Below are positions 25,756 through 34,830 of a stretch of DNA of 64,000 nt, in pieces. The notes under the pieces are model-generated. The model saw only the letters and a program-made list of their open reading frames with translations, searched no databases and had not been told where the DNA came from. Every line of letters starts with the position of its first letter. The first letter of the stretch is position 1. The DNA is from Selenomonas ruminantium subsp. lactilytica TAM6421. GTDB taxonomy: Bacteria > Bacillota > Negativicutes > Selenomonadales > Selenomonadaceae. The position numbers and the translations under genes were made by a program. Location: the NCBI RefSeq assembly GCF_000284095.1, contig NC_017068.1, forward strand, positions 1,860,001 to 1,924,000, in the 5' to 3' direction.

Positions 25756-26246
25756 TTACATTGGCAACACATCATCCACATACGACAACTTGGGCGCGTT
25801 TTCGACTTTATCCATGACTATGAGCATGTCTAATACATCCTCTAGTCCCTGCTCGTCAATTTGGTTTATCGTCCAACTGTATGAGCGAATAAGCCCGCCA
25901 TATAACCGCATGATTGATTCATAAGGGGAGAGATTAATTAATCGTTCTCCCCGCCCTCGTTTGGGATTTCACCCATCTTGGACGTTGCAAGTTTCCACAC
26001 ATACTTGGTTACGTCGCGATATGCAGGCAGAACGTCGGCAACGTCGATATTCTCCACTACATCGTCGGGGATGCCAAAGAACTCCTTGACGAGATTCAGA
26101 CGTCCGTCAATCATGTCAAACGGACTGCCTTTTTCGTCCTCGCTCATTTCCTGCTTGGCACATTTGCGCCACATGCCCATCGTCGGGCGTTTTGCCTTAT
26201 ACTCAACACCATCAACTTCAATCGTCGGCGTTACAATCTTTTCCAT
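25756..26246 (-). CDS. Tail assembly chaperone frameshift product (G-T type fusion)
   Basis: The second reading frame (25959 down to 25756) has no good start of its own and is open upstream into the chaperone gene. A -1 slip at CCCAAAC (25959-25965) joins 96 residues of the chaperone to 67 more (RGRGERLINLSPYESIMRLY ... LSYVDDVLPM), giving 163 residues. Gene order chaperone, frameshifted extension, tape measure is the rule in long-tailed phages; the fusion recruits major tail protein to the tape measure. Confidence 0.8.
25932..25965 (-). promoter_or_regulatory. Programmed -1 frameshift signal
   Basis: Slippery heptamer C CCA AAC in the correct X XXY YYZ register, 6-nt spacer GAGGGC, then a hairpin GGGGAGA/TCTCCCC whose loop holds the palindrome GATTAATTAATC and the zero-frame stop. 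Confidence 0.85.
25938..26246 (-). CDS. Tail assembly chaperone, short form
   Basis: 102 residues from MEKIVTPTIEVDGVEYKAKRP, the un-shifted product. Lies between the major tail protein and the tape measure. GGAG 11 nt upstream. Confidence 0.8.
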   Translation of the reverse strand: MEKIVTPTIEVDGVEYKAKRPTMGMWRKCAKQEMSEDEKGSPFDMIDGRLNLVKEFFGIPDDVVENIDVADVLPAYRDVTKYVWKLATSKMGEIPNEGGEND

Positions 26247-26270
26247 CTTTGCGTATTCTCCTTTACATAC

Positions 26271-26299
26271 AAAAACAAAGGGTAGCTTTCGCCACCCCT
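26271..26299 (-). terminator. Terminator-like hairpin behind the major tail protein gene
   Basis: GGGTGGC-GAAA-GCTACCC followed by TTTGTTTTT on the minus strand, a common device to make more major tail protein than downstream products. Confidence 0.75.
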
Positions 26300-26319
26300 C
26301 ATCCAATCAATCCTTGGCG

Positions 26320-26916
26320 TCAGCTACCGCTTTTTTCGGTGAGCGTGTACCAATCTTTTGCCGCAGCGTCGGTGAATGTTTCCATTTCTTCGTCCAACTG
26401 CTCAAGTGCAACCTTGTCGGACTCACGATAGATAGCAGTAGCCTCCATGCTCGGCGTGTTGTAGTTAATCTTTTCTTCTTTGGTTTTGAAGTCGTCAGAC
26501 GGCTCACTGAACTTAACCTTCGTCAGACGTACAAAACGACGCTTGCCGTTGGATTTATCGGACTCAAACATGACCGCGAAATACGGCGCACTGTCGTTTG
26601 CGCCATTCTGCATGACGCCGTTCTCGTCGAGTTTGTGCCCCAAAAGTTTTGCTCGGTATTCAAGCGGGAGAGATGCCGTAGCAATGGTCAGCTTGTAGTC
26701 GGAAATAGCCGTTGCCGTTTCACAAGCACCGTTATCCGCGTAAAGCGTTGCATTGTCTACCGTCGGTTTTACGGAAATCTCCCTCAATCGCGGGATATAG
26801 ATGGACTCACCATATACAGGGGCTTTCCCTGCCTCGTCGCTAATCAGCTCTGCGATGTGGAAATTATGCACACCGATAAAAGCCGCATTAGTAAGACCAC
26901 TCTTTGTCGTAGTCAT
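26320..26916 (-). CDS. Major tail protein, phi13 family
   Basis: 198 residues. The pattern GVHNFHIAELISDEAG, IYIPRLREISVKPTVDNATL, YADNG and a C-terminal YNTPSMEATAI matches phi13-type major tail proteins that build the tail tube. Confidence 0.88.
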   Translation of the reverse strand: MTTTKSGLTNAAFIGVHNFHIAELISDEAGKAPVYGESIYIPRLREISVKPTVDNATLYADNGACETATAISDYKLTIATASLPLEYRAKLLGHKLDENGVMQNGANDSAPYFAVMFESDKSNGKRRFVRLTKVKFSEPSDDFKTKEEKINYNTPSMEATAIYRESDKVALEQLDEEMETFTDAAAKDWYTLTEKSGS

Positions 26917-27284
26917 TCTGCTTCAACTCCTATTCTGTAATCGACAATCTTGATAACAAGACCATCCTCGTAAATTTCGGTTGTCTGTACCCTCGACCAC
27001 CCTATTTCAGCCATTATCCTATTCATTTCTCGGACAATCGGATTGTATTCAGCTTCGCCCCTTTTTGTGAGGATGTGAAACCGGATTGTAACACTTCGAT
27101 AGATTTCTACGTTGTCTGCTGACATTGCAGGTACGTCTGAAACCGTCGAGAACTGGACTGTAGGCGTTTTACCCACAAATGGGATAGTTAGGTGGTATAT
27201 TCCGTTAGAACCACCTTGTAGGGCTTGTGAGAGAGCGTGAGAGCGTTTTAATGATTTTATTGTGTCAGCTATCAGATTTGCCAT
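26913..27284 (-). CDS. Tail terminator-like protein (DUF3168/gp17-like position)
   Basis: 123 residues, MANLIADTIKSLKRSHALSQ. Contains YRSVTIRFHILTKRGEAEYN; location between the HK97 gp10-like protein and the major tail protein fits the tail-completion protein. Confidence 0.65.
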   Translation of the reverse strand: MANLIADTIKSLKRSHALSQALQGGSNGIYHLTIPFVGKTPTVQFSTVSDVPAMSADNVEIYRSVTIRFHILTKRGEAEYNPIVREMNRIMAEIGWSRVQTTEIYEDGLVIKIVDYRIGVEAE

Positions 27285-27660
27285 GCTTTACCGCCTCCGC
27301 TATTGCCTGTCTTATCTTCTCCTTTGTCTGTGCCCTGTGGGCGTCCAACGCGGGATAAAGAAAAGGTTTGTTTATTCTTGGGGAGAACTCCACAATTTTG
27401 CCGTAATTAACGCCATTGGGGTATTTCTTGGAGGGTGCGCTTTTCAGCCGTGTGCCAACGGTCACTCTTTCGCCGTTCTTCTTGACTTCCTTGTGGATTG
27501 AGTCGCGCAATGCTCCTGTCTTGACAGGACATCGACTCTTTGCGTCAGCTACAATCTCGTCTGCACACTCACTGAGGGCTTTCTTTCCTGCCTCCACTGC
27601 AATATCCCCAACCAATGCTTGCAATTTTGAGACGGATAATCTGCGGTCTTTTAATGCCAT
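27265..27660 (-). CDS. HK97 gp10-like head-tail joining protein
   Basis: 131 residues from MALKDRRLSVSKLQALVGD with AGGAGG upstream. Family signature KSRCPVKTGALRDSI followed by VGTRLKSAPSKKYPNGVNYG and KPFLYPAL is clear. Confidence 0.88.
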   Translation of the reverse strand: MALKDRRLSVSKLQALVGDIAVEAGKKALSECADEIVADAKSRCPVKTGALRDSIHKEVKKNGERVTVGTRLKSAPSKKYPNGVNYGKIVEFSPRINKPFLYPALDAHRAQTKEKIRQAIAEAVKHGKSDS

Positions 27661-27974
27661 CAGAAAACCTCCTTTGCCATGATAGTGCAAAAACCATTCG
27701 CAATGTCTGGTATGACGCTTTCAATGTCATACGCATGGCTTTTCATCACAATGCGGTGGCGTGGCGTAACATCAGCTAGGTATCTGATATAGATTTTGCA
27801 GGTAACTTCTGCTGCGTCTTGGTTCGCAATGAAATACTGCTTACTGCTGACAGGCGTAATGTCAGCCCAAACGGTGTGAACCGTCTGCCATTCTTCAACA
27901 TAGTTGCCTTCCGCATCCTCTGTGGGCGTGTTTATCTGTATCTCTATCCGATACTTAAATCTGCCTATCTGCAT
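27660..27974 (-). CDS. Head closure protein (SPP1 gp16-like)
   Basis: 104 residues: MQIGRFKYRIEIQINTPTED, WADITPVSSKQYF and TPRHRIVMKSHAYDIESV are typical of head-tail adaptor proteins of this family. Confidence 0.85.
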   Translation of the reverse strand: MQIGRFKYRIEIQINTPTEDAEGNYVEEWQTVHTVWADITPVSSKQYFIANQDAAEVTCKIYIRYLADVTPRHRIVMKSHAYDIESVIPDIANGFCTIMAKEVF

Positions 27975-27977
27975 AAT

Positions 27978-28250
27978 CTATCCCTCCTGTGACAAGCGCA
28001 ACTGCTCCAACAGTCCAACGAACTGCATACCTGTTTCAACGCCTGTTTCAATTTCGGGATTGTCAATCTGCCTGCCGACGAACCGTGTTACGATTTCAAG
28101 GCATAGCGGATTGTCATAATCTACCTTACAACCTGCATTTCGCACATATTCCTCGGCAACAACCTTCTTTCGGGCGACGATGTTATCCATATCGTCGCCG
28201 TCAATACGAAGGTCTTGTTTTATAGCGTCGAGGATTTCAACCTCGGTCAT
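27978..28250 (-). CDS. Head-tail connector protein (gp6/QLRG family)
   Basis: 90 residues; helical, with the C-terminal LLEQLRLSQEG characteristic of QLRG-type connectors. Between capsid and head closure genes. Confidence 0.82.
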   Translation of the reverse strand: MTEVEILDAIKQDLRIDGDDMDNIVARKKVVAEEYVRNAGCKVDYDNPLCLEIVTRFVGRQIDNPEIETGVETGMQFVGLLEQLRLSQEG

Positions 28251-28253
28251 TTA

Positions 28254-29585
28254 TCAGCCCTGCGTACCGCTAGAGGTCTTGCCCGCTTTCTTGATACGAA
28301 CAAAGCCGTTCTGACGAGTTACGTTACCGCCAACGAACACAGAACCGCGGACAGAAACCATGCCCTCACGGAACTTGGAGTCATAGGACTTCTTAATGTC
28401 AACCGGAGAGAAGGTTGCAAGGGTGTAATTTTTGAGGTTGCCGTATGCCATGCAGAAGTCGCCTGCCTTGGTATTGGTGCCCGTTACTGCCTTACAAGCA
28501 GAGTTGATGATGTAAGGTACGCCGTTAATCGTGCCGTAGTTACCGTTGGAAACAATGTCATAGAAACGCTGTTTATTGGAGGTACGAACCTTGGCAAATT
28601 CGAGCAAGTCCATTTTGTTCAGAATGAGCACCTGTGCGCCCTCCACATTTTCATCACCGCCATAGTTGAACACGATGGTATCAAGCGTGGTGTCGTCAAT
28701 CTTATCAATGGCAAGGTCTTTGTCCTTGTCGATAACAGGCACAACAGAATCCGTGTCAGCCGTGGCAACCTTATTGGAGAAGATGCCGACGAGGTGGCCT
28801 GCCGAACCGTCACCAATCAGAATTTCCTGCGTCAGCTTACGGCGCAAAGACTCGCGCACGCCGTTCTGAACGTATTCTGCGTAGGGTGCAGCAGGGAGCT
28901 TTTCAAGTTCTTCGGAGTAGTCAGCGATGGCGGTCAGCTTGGACTTGTTGATGGAAACCTGTCCAAATGTACTTTCTGCCGTGTTGTATTCCTCACCTTC
29001 ACCCGTGTAATCACCTGCGGGGGTGTCGATGGCGAACGGCTGACGGTAGGACTCGCCACCATCAAAGGTGATAGTGCCTACGTTGTCAACAAGAGAGGAA
29101 ATGGTGTTGAACGGTTCGCCAATCGTGTTGCTATCACGATGCGGGATAATGATGCCCGTGGTGGCAACCGTTACCGTGCGGGCCTCCTTGATGGCTTTAC
29201 CACGTTTTTCCATTTCTGCATTGTCAGCCTTGCCAAACTTGGCGCGTTCCTCAAAGCCTGCACCCTGCTTGAAGTCAGCAGAACGCTTGGTAACTTCGCC
29301 TGCATTGACCGCCTTGGAGCGTTCGGACTGTTTATCGTCCTTTTTCTTGTCGTCCTCTTTGTCGTCCTTGTCGTCCTCCTTGTCCTCGGAACGCTTTTCG
29401 GCATTGCGCTTTTCTGCCTCAACCTGTTCAGCAAGCAGGGAACGCAGGTTTGCAATGTCCTTGTTTACTTCATCAAGCTGAGCATTGATGGAGCGCAGCT
29501 CCTGTACGTCCTCGGACGCCTTGGAGCGTTCAATCAGTTCCTTGCGGAAGGTTTCTTTTTCGTTAATCATGTTCTGAATGTTCAT
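28254..29585 (-). CDS. Major capsid protein, HK97 fold
   Basis: 443 residues from MNIQNMINEKETFRKEL. N-terminal scaffold-like delta domain with coiled coil and a highly charged linker (EDKEDDKDDKEDD at about 70-90), then the HK97-fold shell domain from about 140 (VPVIDKDKDLA, YGTINGVPYIINSACK, GDFCMAYGNLKNYTL). The adjacent protease would remove the N-terminal region. Confidence 0.93.
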   Translation of the reverse strand: MNIQNMINEKETFRKELIERSKASEDVQELRSINAQLDEVNKDIANLRSLLAEQVEAEKRNAEKRSEDKEDDKDDKEDDKKKDDKQSERSKAVNAGEVTKRSADFKQGAGFEERAKFGKADNAEMEKRGKAIKEARTVTVATTGIIIPHRDSNTIGEPFNTISSLVDNVGTITFDGGESYRQPFAIDTPAGDYTGEGEEYNTAESTFGQVSINKSKLTAIADYSEELEKLPAAPYAEYVQNGVRESLRRKLTQEILIGDGSAGHLVGIFSNKVATADTDSVVPVIDKDKDLAIDKIDDTTLDTIVFNYGGDENVEGAQVLILNKMDLLEFAKVRTSNKQRFYDIVSNGNYGTINGVPYIINSACKAVTGTNTKAGDFCMAYGNLKNYTLATFSPVDIKKSYDSKFREGMVSVRGSVFVGGNVTRQNGFVRIKKAGKTSSGTQG

Positions 29586-29602
29586 AGTCTGTGTTCTCCT
29601 TT

Positions 29603-30238
29603 TCATTTAGACAAAATTTCATTTTTCAGCTTATATACTTCAATCTCGTCAGAGTCCTCCAACTCCGTTGACCGTACATTCTCCAATGCACTCTTGGCGT
29701 TCTCCAACGCCTCCTTGTCACGAGCAGAAATATCGGTTGCTTCGTATGCGGGTTCATTCACCGCCGAAACCTCATAGATTCTTGCAATCTTGCGGATGTG
29801 GCGGGTAGGATAGTCTGTGTCCAACCCCTCCCATTCCTCGTCCTCGACACTGAACGCAAAACTCATGCCGTCCATGTCGCCCCGCGATACTGCCGAATAG
29901 ACGGCTCTAGCGTCGGGGTTGTTTTCGGTGTCAAGGCGGGCTTCCATAGCCAACCCTGCATCATCAACACGCAAGGTCATTGTGCTACTGCCATTGTTCC
30001 TGCGACTTCGCGCAAGCGGGATTTTGCTCTGCTGATGGTTCACAAAGAAAAGAACGTCTGTCATATCGCACCCATCAAGTGCGCCACGTTCAATGACTTC
30101 TGCGAACCAACCGCCAATGTCTGCCTTCCGTTCATAGACAACGGGGTGCCCGACTAGGACTTTATCGCCGGTGTCGTTGCTGACGGCGCGGAACTCCTGC
30201 CCTTCATAATGGCGTAAACATCGTTTACTCTTTTCCAT
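29603..30238 (-). CDS. Prohead protease, HK97 family (U35)
   Basis: 211 residues from MEKSKRCLRHYEGQEF. Catalytic His in VLFFVNHQQSKIPL and Ser in GDMDGMSFAFSV, with Glu in YEVSAVNEPAY. Processes the capsid delta domain. C-terminal coiled coil. Confidence 0.92.
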   Translation of the reverse strand: MEKSKRCLRHYEGQEFRAVSNDTGDKVLVGHPVVYERKADIGGWFAEVIERGALDGCDMTDVLFFVNHQQSKIPLARSRRNNGSSTMTLRVDDAGLAMEARLDTENNPDARAVYSAVSRGDMDGMSFAFSVEDEEWEGLDTDYPTRHIRKIARIYEVSAVNEPAYEATDISARDKEALENAKSALENVRSTELEDSDEIEVYKLKNEILSK

Positions 30239-31487
30239 TGTCGCTTTCTCCTTTCTGACTGTTTTTGAGTTGGTATTTGTCAACATGGTCTAGGTTTACA
30301 AAGTTCAAACTCTGCAACCTGCGCTCCCCACCAATGAAGGGTGGCAAGCCGAACATGTCTGCCATCTGATTGAGTGTCATAATGCCTGTTTCGCGGGCAA
30401 TCTGTGCAAGGGAGATTTTGTTGGCGGTAGAGTAGTATTCCACCTTGTTGTAGTAGCACTTGACTCTATGCCCAATATCCTGTTCCCTTGGCGTGAATAG
30501 CACCTGTGAGAACGCCTGCTCAAACTCTACAATAGCATCCTCAATACAGGTTTCGTAGAAGGCTGCATGGTCGTCGTCGTTGTACTGCCCCGAAACGATG
30601 GCTTCCGACACACCGTAGCGTTCCCGAATAACCTTTTTCAAAAAAGTCATGATGGATTCGGGGATTACTACTGAACGCTGACTCATAGGGTGGAAGTCGC
30701 CTGCAAGGTCGATGGCAAGAATACCCGCCTTGCTTGTCATAATGTGTTCTTCCAATTTGTCGCGCTTGGCTTTCAGCTTGTCAGCGTCAATGATGGTCTT
30801 GGCGGTATAAACACCACTCAATTTCAGCCCTGCTTCAATGGCGATGGGCAAGCCCTCCATGACCTTATGCAGAATGTCAAGGCTTTTCAGCGTGTCCCTG
30901 TCGTCTACATTGCCTTGGTCGTTACCGCCACATGCGATAAGGTTAGTGCCCCTGCGCCATTTGAGGTGAATGACCTCATTGAGTGGCATTGTATCGCTTG
31001 TGCCATCCTTCCATGTGAATTCCACTAGCCAATTACCAAATTCGTCCTGCCCCATCTTTACTGATGAAGGGTTGAGAGGATAAAAAGCCGTGTATCGCCG
31101 TGTCGTGTTCCCCCGACTGTCCTTTACTTCTTCCCACTGCGGGAAAATAAAGCAATGGCAGGTCTTTCGCCGTAACCACTCGCATGATGCAAGAAAATCT
31201 TTGGTGCTCTGCAAGGGGTTCGGTTGAAACCGGAATAATCGGGTAATGTCGTCCTTCTGAATTGCCACCCGCTCGTCGTCCGTTTCTACGACTGACTTTA
31301 TATCAATCTTGGAGAACTCCGTTGCAATGCGGTCAATGCAATTGTTGATAAGGTCTGACATGTAGATATTGTCGCCAAAACTCGTGAAGATTGGCTGATT
31401 ATCTGTGAATACGCCATTGCGAATGTGATTGTATCGCCATTGATTAAATTTTGATTTAACCATGTTCGATAAATAGTTAAACACCAT
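30225..31487 (-). CDS. Portal protein
   Basis: 420 residues, family-typical N-terminus (MSDLINNCIDRIATEFSKID), PFQPNPLQST-like segment and C-terminal RETGIMTLNQMADMFGLPPF. Forms the dodecameric DNA channel at the capsid vertex. Overlaps the protease start by 14 nt. Confidence 0.93.
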   Translation of the reverse strand: MVFNYLSNMVKSKFNQWRYNHIRNGVFTDNQPIFTSFGDNIYMSDLINNCIDRIATEFSKIDIKSVVETDDERVAIQKDDITRLFRFQPNPLQSTKDFLASCEWLRRKTCHCFIFPQWEEVKDSRGNTTRRYTAFYPLNPSSVKMGQDEFGNWLVEFTWKDGTSDTMPLNEVIHLKWRRGTNLIACGGNDQGNVDDRDTLKSLDILHKVMEGLPIAIEAGLKLSGVYTAKTIIDADKLKAKRDKLEEHIMTSKAGILAIDLAGDFHPMSQRSVVIPESIMTFLKKVIRERYGVSEAIVSGQYNDDDHAAFYETCIEDAIVEFEQAFSQVLFTPREQDIGHRVKCYYNKVEYYSTANKISLAQIARETGIMTLNQMADMFGLPPFIGGERRLQSLNFVNLDHVDKYQLKNSQKGESDNGKE

Positions 31488-31491
31488 CGCG

Positions 31492-33234
31492 TCACCTCAT
31501 ATTCATTGCCTGTTCATACTCTATCTTGTACCTACTGTACGTTGCATAGCAGATAATGGTTGCCATACCACCATCAATGCGGTTCTTGGACTGTCCGTAT
31601 TTCTTCACCGGCATAACCAACCCTATGTTGTTGGTCTTGATGCTCATATTCTCAAAGCACCACTTGTCAATGGGGTTGTTGTTGTAGTTCAGTTTCTTCA
31701 ACTTCATGTCGGATTCCATAGAGTGCATAGGGCTAGACAGGCTCATAAAGTCCATGCCGACCTTTTCCAACACTTCATCACCGAAATACTCACCCATGCA
31801 ACGCTTGAACCCTTTGGAGTGCCAGTTATCGTACCCGAACTTGAAGGGCATCATGTGGTAGTTTTCATACAAACCAATGAACCAATTAGCTACCACCTGT
31901 TCATCAACCTCAGTTCCTTCGCATATCGTGACAAGCCCCTGTTGTGCCCATTTGTGATAATCCTTATGCTCGGGGTTCTTCAAGTTCTTGTCGTCCAATA
32001 TGGCGTCTGCCTTGGTTTGAGGAATAAAATACATACCCGTGAGATACTTGATCCCGTCCTTAACAAACATAGCCTTGGCAGAACAAAGGTCCGTGGTTTC
32101 TGCATAATCAAGCCCGCCGATATACATTGCTCCTTCGAGTTCCCGCATATCAAAAGTGGCAGGATTGATGATGGTTGCCATATCAAGCCACGCCGTAGCA
32201 CTGTTCTGCTTGATGTTGAAGTCTTTGGACAAAACAAAAGCCCGTGTCGTTGCCGACGTGCGGGCTTCGTCTACCATCTTGCGAAGGAAACTGTACTTTT
32301 TGATAACACCAATGCCAGGATTCGACTTCTGCCATGAACCTTCGTCCTGCCAAACTTCTTCCTCACTGTCTTGGGCGTACCACCATATCAAGAAGTCGGG
32401 CATTTCCACCTCGCCATCAAGAACGTGCGTGGCCTGTTCCAACCGTTGGTCGAGATACCCTCCCTCCGTGAAACCTTCTGTTGTGATTTCAAAGTAGAGG
32501 GGTTCATCCTGCGTCGAAAGTGCCTGTCGGATAGGCATTACAAGGTGGTTGTCAGCCATTTCGTGTACTTCATCGACTGCACCAATCTTGATGTTTCGCC
32601 CTTCTTTGTTGCCTCCTGATGCTGAAATACGCTTGATACTGCCTTTGTTTTGTCGGGTGAACTTGCCGTGTTTCTTTTTCTGCTTCTGATTGCCAAAGAA
32701 GATGCCAATATTGTTGCGACGGGTACATTTTGCCAATGAGCGTGATTCTTCCCTCATGGCATCACAGGCAGAAAACATAATGTCAGCCTGTTCATAGTTG
32801 TTTGAACCTATCAGTATCTTGGTACCCATTTCCCCGCAGAACCATTCAGACAGAAGGATAGCAGCTACCAAAGGGGACTTGCCATTCTTGCGCCCCATGA
32901 CAACAAGAACGTCTTGGAACTTACGTACATACCGTCCAACTTCATCATTCCATACCTTGAAAGCAAAAATCGACTCGACAATGGCTTTCTGAAACAGTTC
33001 CAACTTGAACGGCTTGCCTGCGAATGGTGCTTCATACAACTTACACTCGTTTTCGATAAAACGAATGTGCTTTGTCGAATCTGCAAGGTCAACTTTGACC
33101 GAATCATTGTCAAATAGCGCAAGTAGCATATCTAGCGTCTGCCTTACTCGTCTGCCTATTACAATATCGCCATCCGTTACGGCTTGGGCATATTCCTTGA
33201 TGTAGCTATGCTCATTCGTAGTCTGCAAGTCCAT
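31492..33234 (-). CDS. terL: Terminase large subunit
   Basis: About 580 residues. ATPase: Walker A VMGRKNGKSPLV, Walker B IGAVDEVHEM; nuclease domain begins GGLDYAETTDLCSA. Packages DNA with the small subunit just upstream. The exact start is ambiguous among three consecutive ATGs overlapping the terS end; the third, 6 nt after GAGG, is chosen. Confidence 0.93.
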   Translation of the reverse strand: MDLQTTNEHSYIKEYAQAVTDGDIVIGRRVRQTLDMLLALFDNDSVKVDLADSTKHIRFIENECKLYEAPFAGKPFKLELFQKAIVESIFAFKVWNDEVGRYVRKFQDVLVVMGRKNGKSPLVAAILLSEWFCGEMGTKILIGSNNYEQADIMFSACDAMREESRSLAKCTRRNNIGIFFGNQKQKKKHGKFTRQNKGSIKRISASGGNKEGRNIKIGAVDEVHEMADNHLVMPIRQALSTQDEPLYFEITTEGFTEGGYLDQRLEQATHVLDGEVEMPDFLIWWYAQDSEEEVWQDEGSWQKSNPGIGVIKKYSFLRKMVDEARTSATTRAFVLSKDFNIKQNSATAWLDMATIINPATFDMRELEGAMYIGGLDYAETTDLCSAKAMFVKDGIKYLTGMYFIPQTKADAILDDKNLKNPEHKDYHKWAQQGLVTICEGTEVDEQVVANWFIGLYENYHMMPFKFGYDNWHSKGFKRCMGEYFGDEVLEKVGMDFMSLSSPMHSMESDMKLKKLNYNNNPIDKWCFENMSIKTNNIGLVMPVKKYGQSKNRIDGGMATIICYATYSRYKIEYEQAMNMR

Positions 33235-33553
33235 CATCATCCTCATTATCTTCAACATCTAACAGTGAGCGTATACGTTGGATATAAGCAACATAGTTTG
33301 CTCGTTGCTTGGCAAGGACCTTGCTGACAGGCAATTCCTTCTGGCGTGCGGGGTTCTTTGCGTCAATCTTGACAAGTCCTGTCCTGCTTGCCACCTCATT
33401 GAGCATATCCATCTGTACCTTGATAGTTGCTGCTTCTTGCAGAAGTCCGTCCGCCAATGCCATCTGCACGTCGTCGGCTTTCTCAAACAGTGCTTTTAGT
33501 CGCTCATATTCTTTCTGTATTGCTTGTTTTTGCTCTATGTCCAAAAGATACAC
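33212..33553 (-). CDS. terS: Terminase small subunit, P27 family
   Basis: 113 residues; helical, with LDIEQKQAIQKEYERLKALF and the conserved basic segment NPARQKELPVSKVLAK. Overlaps terL, as usual. Confidence 0.78.
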   Translation of the reverse strand: MYLLDIEQKQAIQKEYERLKALFEKADDVQMALADGLLQEAATIKVQMDMLNEVASRTGLVKIDAKNPARQKELPVSKVLAKQRANYVAYIQRIRSLLDVEDNEDDDGLADYE

Positions 33554-33589
33554 CTCGATTTTGAAATGGTGGGCAAAAAAGTGAAAATT

Positions 33590-33664
33590 TCCTTATGGAT
33601 AAAAAAGAGGTTGGGTGAAGGGTAAATGGGGGCGGGGTGTGATTGATTTTTGATGGGGGGGGAG
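33590..33664. other. Candidate cos/packaging region
   Basis: A 113-bp gap between the HNH nuclease gene and terS contains strongly G-skewed runs (GGGGGCGGGGTGTG and GGGGGGGGAGG). In P27/HK97-type cos phages with an HNH gene beside terS the cohesive end lies here and is GC-rich. No overhang can be defined from sequence alone. Confidence 0.35.
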
Positions 33665-33666
33665 GC

Positions 33667-34344
33667 TTAATCATGGTCAGCAAACCATGTCTTGATGTAT
33701 TTTATCCAATCATCAGCCCATATTCCTCTGCTTGCCCTTGCCCTTTCAATACATTCTTCCTCTGTTGCCTCCACATAGATTTCTTCTGCCCCTAACTTAC
33801 ACATCAACTCTTCCCTTTGGATTTTGTGAGGATAGCCACCTACTATGTAGACATTGTTCCATTTGCCATACCTAGTCCTTACTGCGTCTATGAGTGTATC
33901 CCTTAGCTGAAATACGTTGGATTTGAGATTGTCTGGTCTGTCGTACATATCCCTGCCACTAATGGCTTTGAACAATAGGTCATAGTCAATAATCATGTCC
34001 CCACGTTCAGCCAATGAGTGTACAAGTGTAGTCTTACCCGAACATGGTGCTCCATAGACGATGTAGATATTGTGTTGGCGTAAGCCTTTGCCCTTGAACC
34101 TTTTATGTTCTATGTCATGGCAATCCTTACAGATGATTTCAATGTTGTCGGGATTCAAGGATATGTTGGTGTCATGTACGTTGGTTGCATTGAGTTCTTT
34201 GATATGATGCCCTACCAATTGAGCAGAACTGCTTACCATCTTCCCGCACCTTTCACACCTTAACCCTCTTTGGACTATGAGAGTGTTTCTAAGGGTTCTC
34301 CATGCCTTTGATGTGTAGAAGTGTACCTTCCATGCCTCTGCCAT
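33667..34344 (-). CDS. HNH endonuclease fused to P-loop kinase-like domain
   Basis: 225 residues. N-terminal HNH: CERCGK, GHHIKEL, NIEIICKDCHDIEH. C-terminal P-loop domain: GAPCSGKTTLVHS (Walker A), then IIDYDLLFKAISGRD and IYVEATEEECIERA, as in AAA_33/zeta-like kinases. HNH proteins next to terminase are required for cos cleavage in HK97-like phages; the role of the fused kinase domain is unknown. GGAGG upstream of ATG. Confidence 0.85.
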   Translation of the reverse strand: MAEAWKVHFYTSKAWRTLRNTLIVQRGLRCERCGKMVSSSAQLVGHHIKELNATNVHDTNISLNPDNIEIICKDCHDIEHKRFKGKGLRQHNIYIVYGAPCSGKTTLVHSLAERGDMIIDYDLLFKAISGRDMYDRPDNLKSNVFQLRDTLIDAVRTRYGKWNNVYIVGGYPHKIQREELMCKLGAEEIYVEATEEECIERARASRGIWADDWIKYIKTWFADHD

Positions 34345-34347
34345 GCC

Positions 34348-34449
34348 TTACTGCCTCCAATGGTCATCATCATTGACACAATCCCATGTGATGTATATGA
34401 GAAGTGCCCAAATGATAAGCCATATGCCCATGATGGTTGAATGTTCCAT
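34348..34449 (-). CDS. Single-span membrane peptide, unknown
   Basis: 33 residues (MEHSTIMGIWLIIWALLIYI...), one hydrophobic helix and an acidic C-terminal tail. Starts 5 nt after the upstream stop and ends 3 nt before the next gene, which suggests a real gene. Confidence 0.45.
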   Translation of the reverse strand: MEHSTIMGIWLIIWALLIYITWDCVNDDDHWRQ

Positions 34450-34452
34450 ACC

Positions 34453-34809
34453 TTACCACCCTTCCTCCTTGTTCTTAATCTCACGTTCCTTGAGTTCCAT
34501 GAGTTTGTCTTGGTATTCTTTCTTCTGATAGTCGTAGTCAGTCTGCCCTAAATAGTTCTTGCCTAAGAAGATTGCCATGCTTGCTGACTTCTCTGCCAAC
34601 TGAAACTGTGTTCTCCTAAGTGCTACTTTGCCCTTGCCCCTTTTTAGCTTGAATGTTTCGGAAAAACTCATACCGTAGGTTTCTTTACACCACCGCGTCA
34701 AAGTCTTGTCCGTTATGTCAAACCACCCGCAAATCTCTGCCTGTGTGCATTGGATTGCACATAACTTTTCAAACTCGTCCTTGTTCAATTCTTTCTTTGG
34801 CCTGCCCAT
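34453..34809 (-). CDS. HTH DNA-binding protein, terminase small-subunit-like
   Basis: 118 residues from MGRPKKELNKDEFEKLC, with GGAGG 7 nt upstream. HTH (CTQAEICGWFDITDKTLTRW) followed by ALRRTQFQLAEKSASMAIFL and GKNYLGQTD, a combination found in packaging-region DNA-binding proteins. A P27-type terS is also present, so this may be an accessory packaging protein. Confidence 0.65.
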   Translation of the reverse strand: MGRPKKELNKDEFEKLCAIQCTQAEICGWFDITDKTLTRWCKETYGMSFSETFKLKRGKGKVALRRTQFQLAEKSASMAIFLGKNYLGQTDYDYQKKEYQDKLMELKEREIKNKEEGW

Positions 34810-34830
34810 GCTCCCACCTCCTTTGCTTGC

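Noticed and set aside
25978-26940. Rightward 320-codon frame
   Set aside because: Opposite strand of the tail chaperone and major tail protein genes, both recognisable.
28215-29777. Rightward 520-codon frame
   Set aside because: Opposite strand of the major capsid gene; composition-driven open frame.
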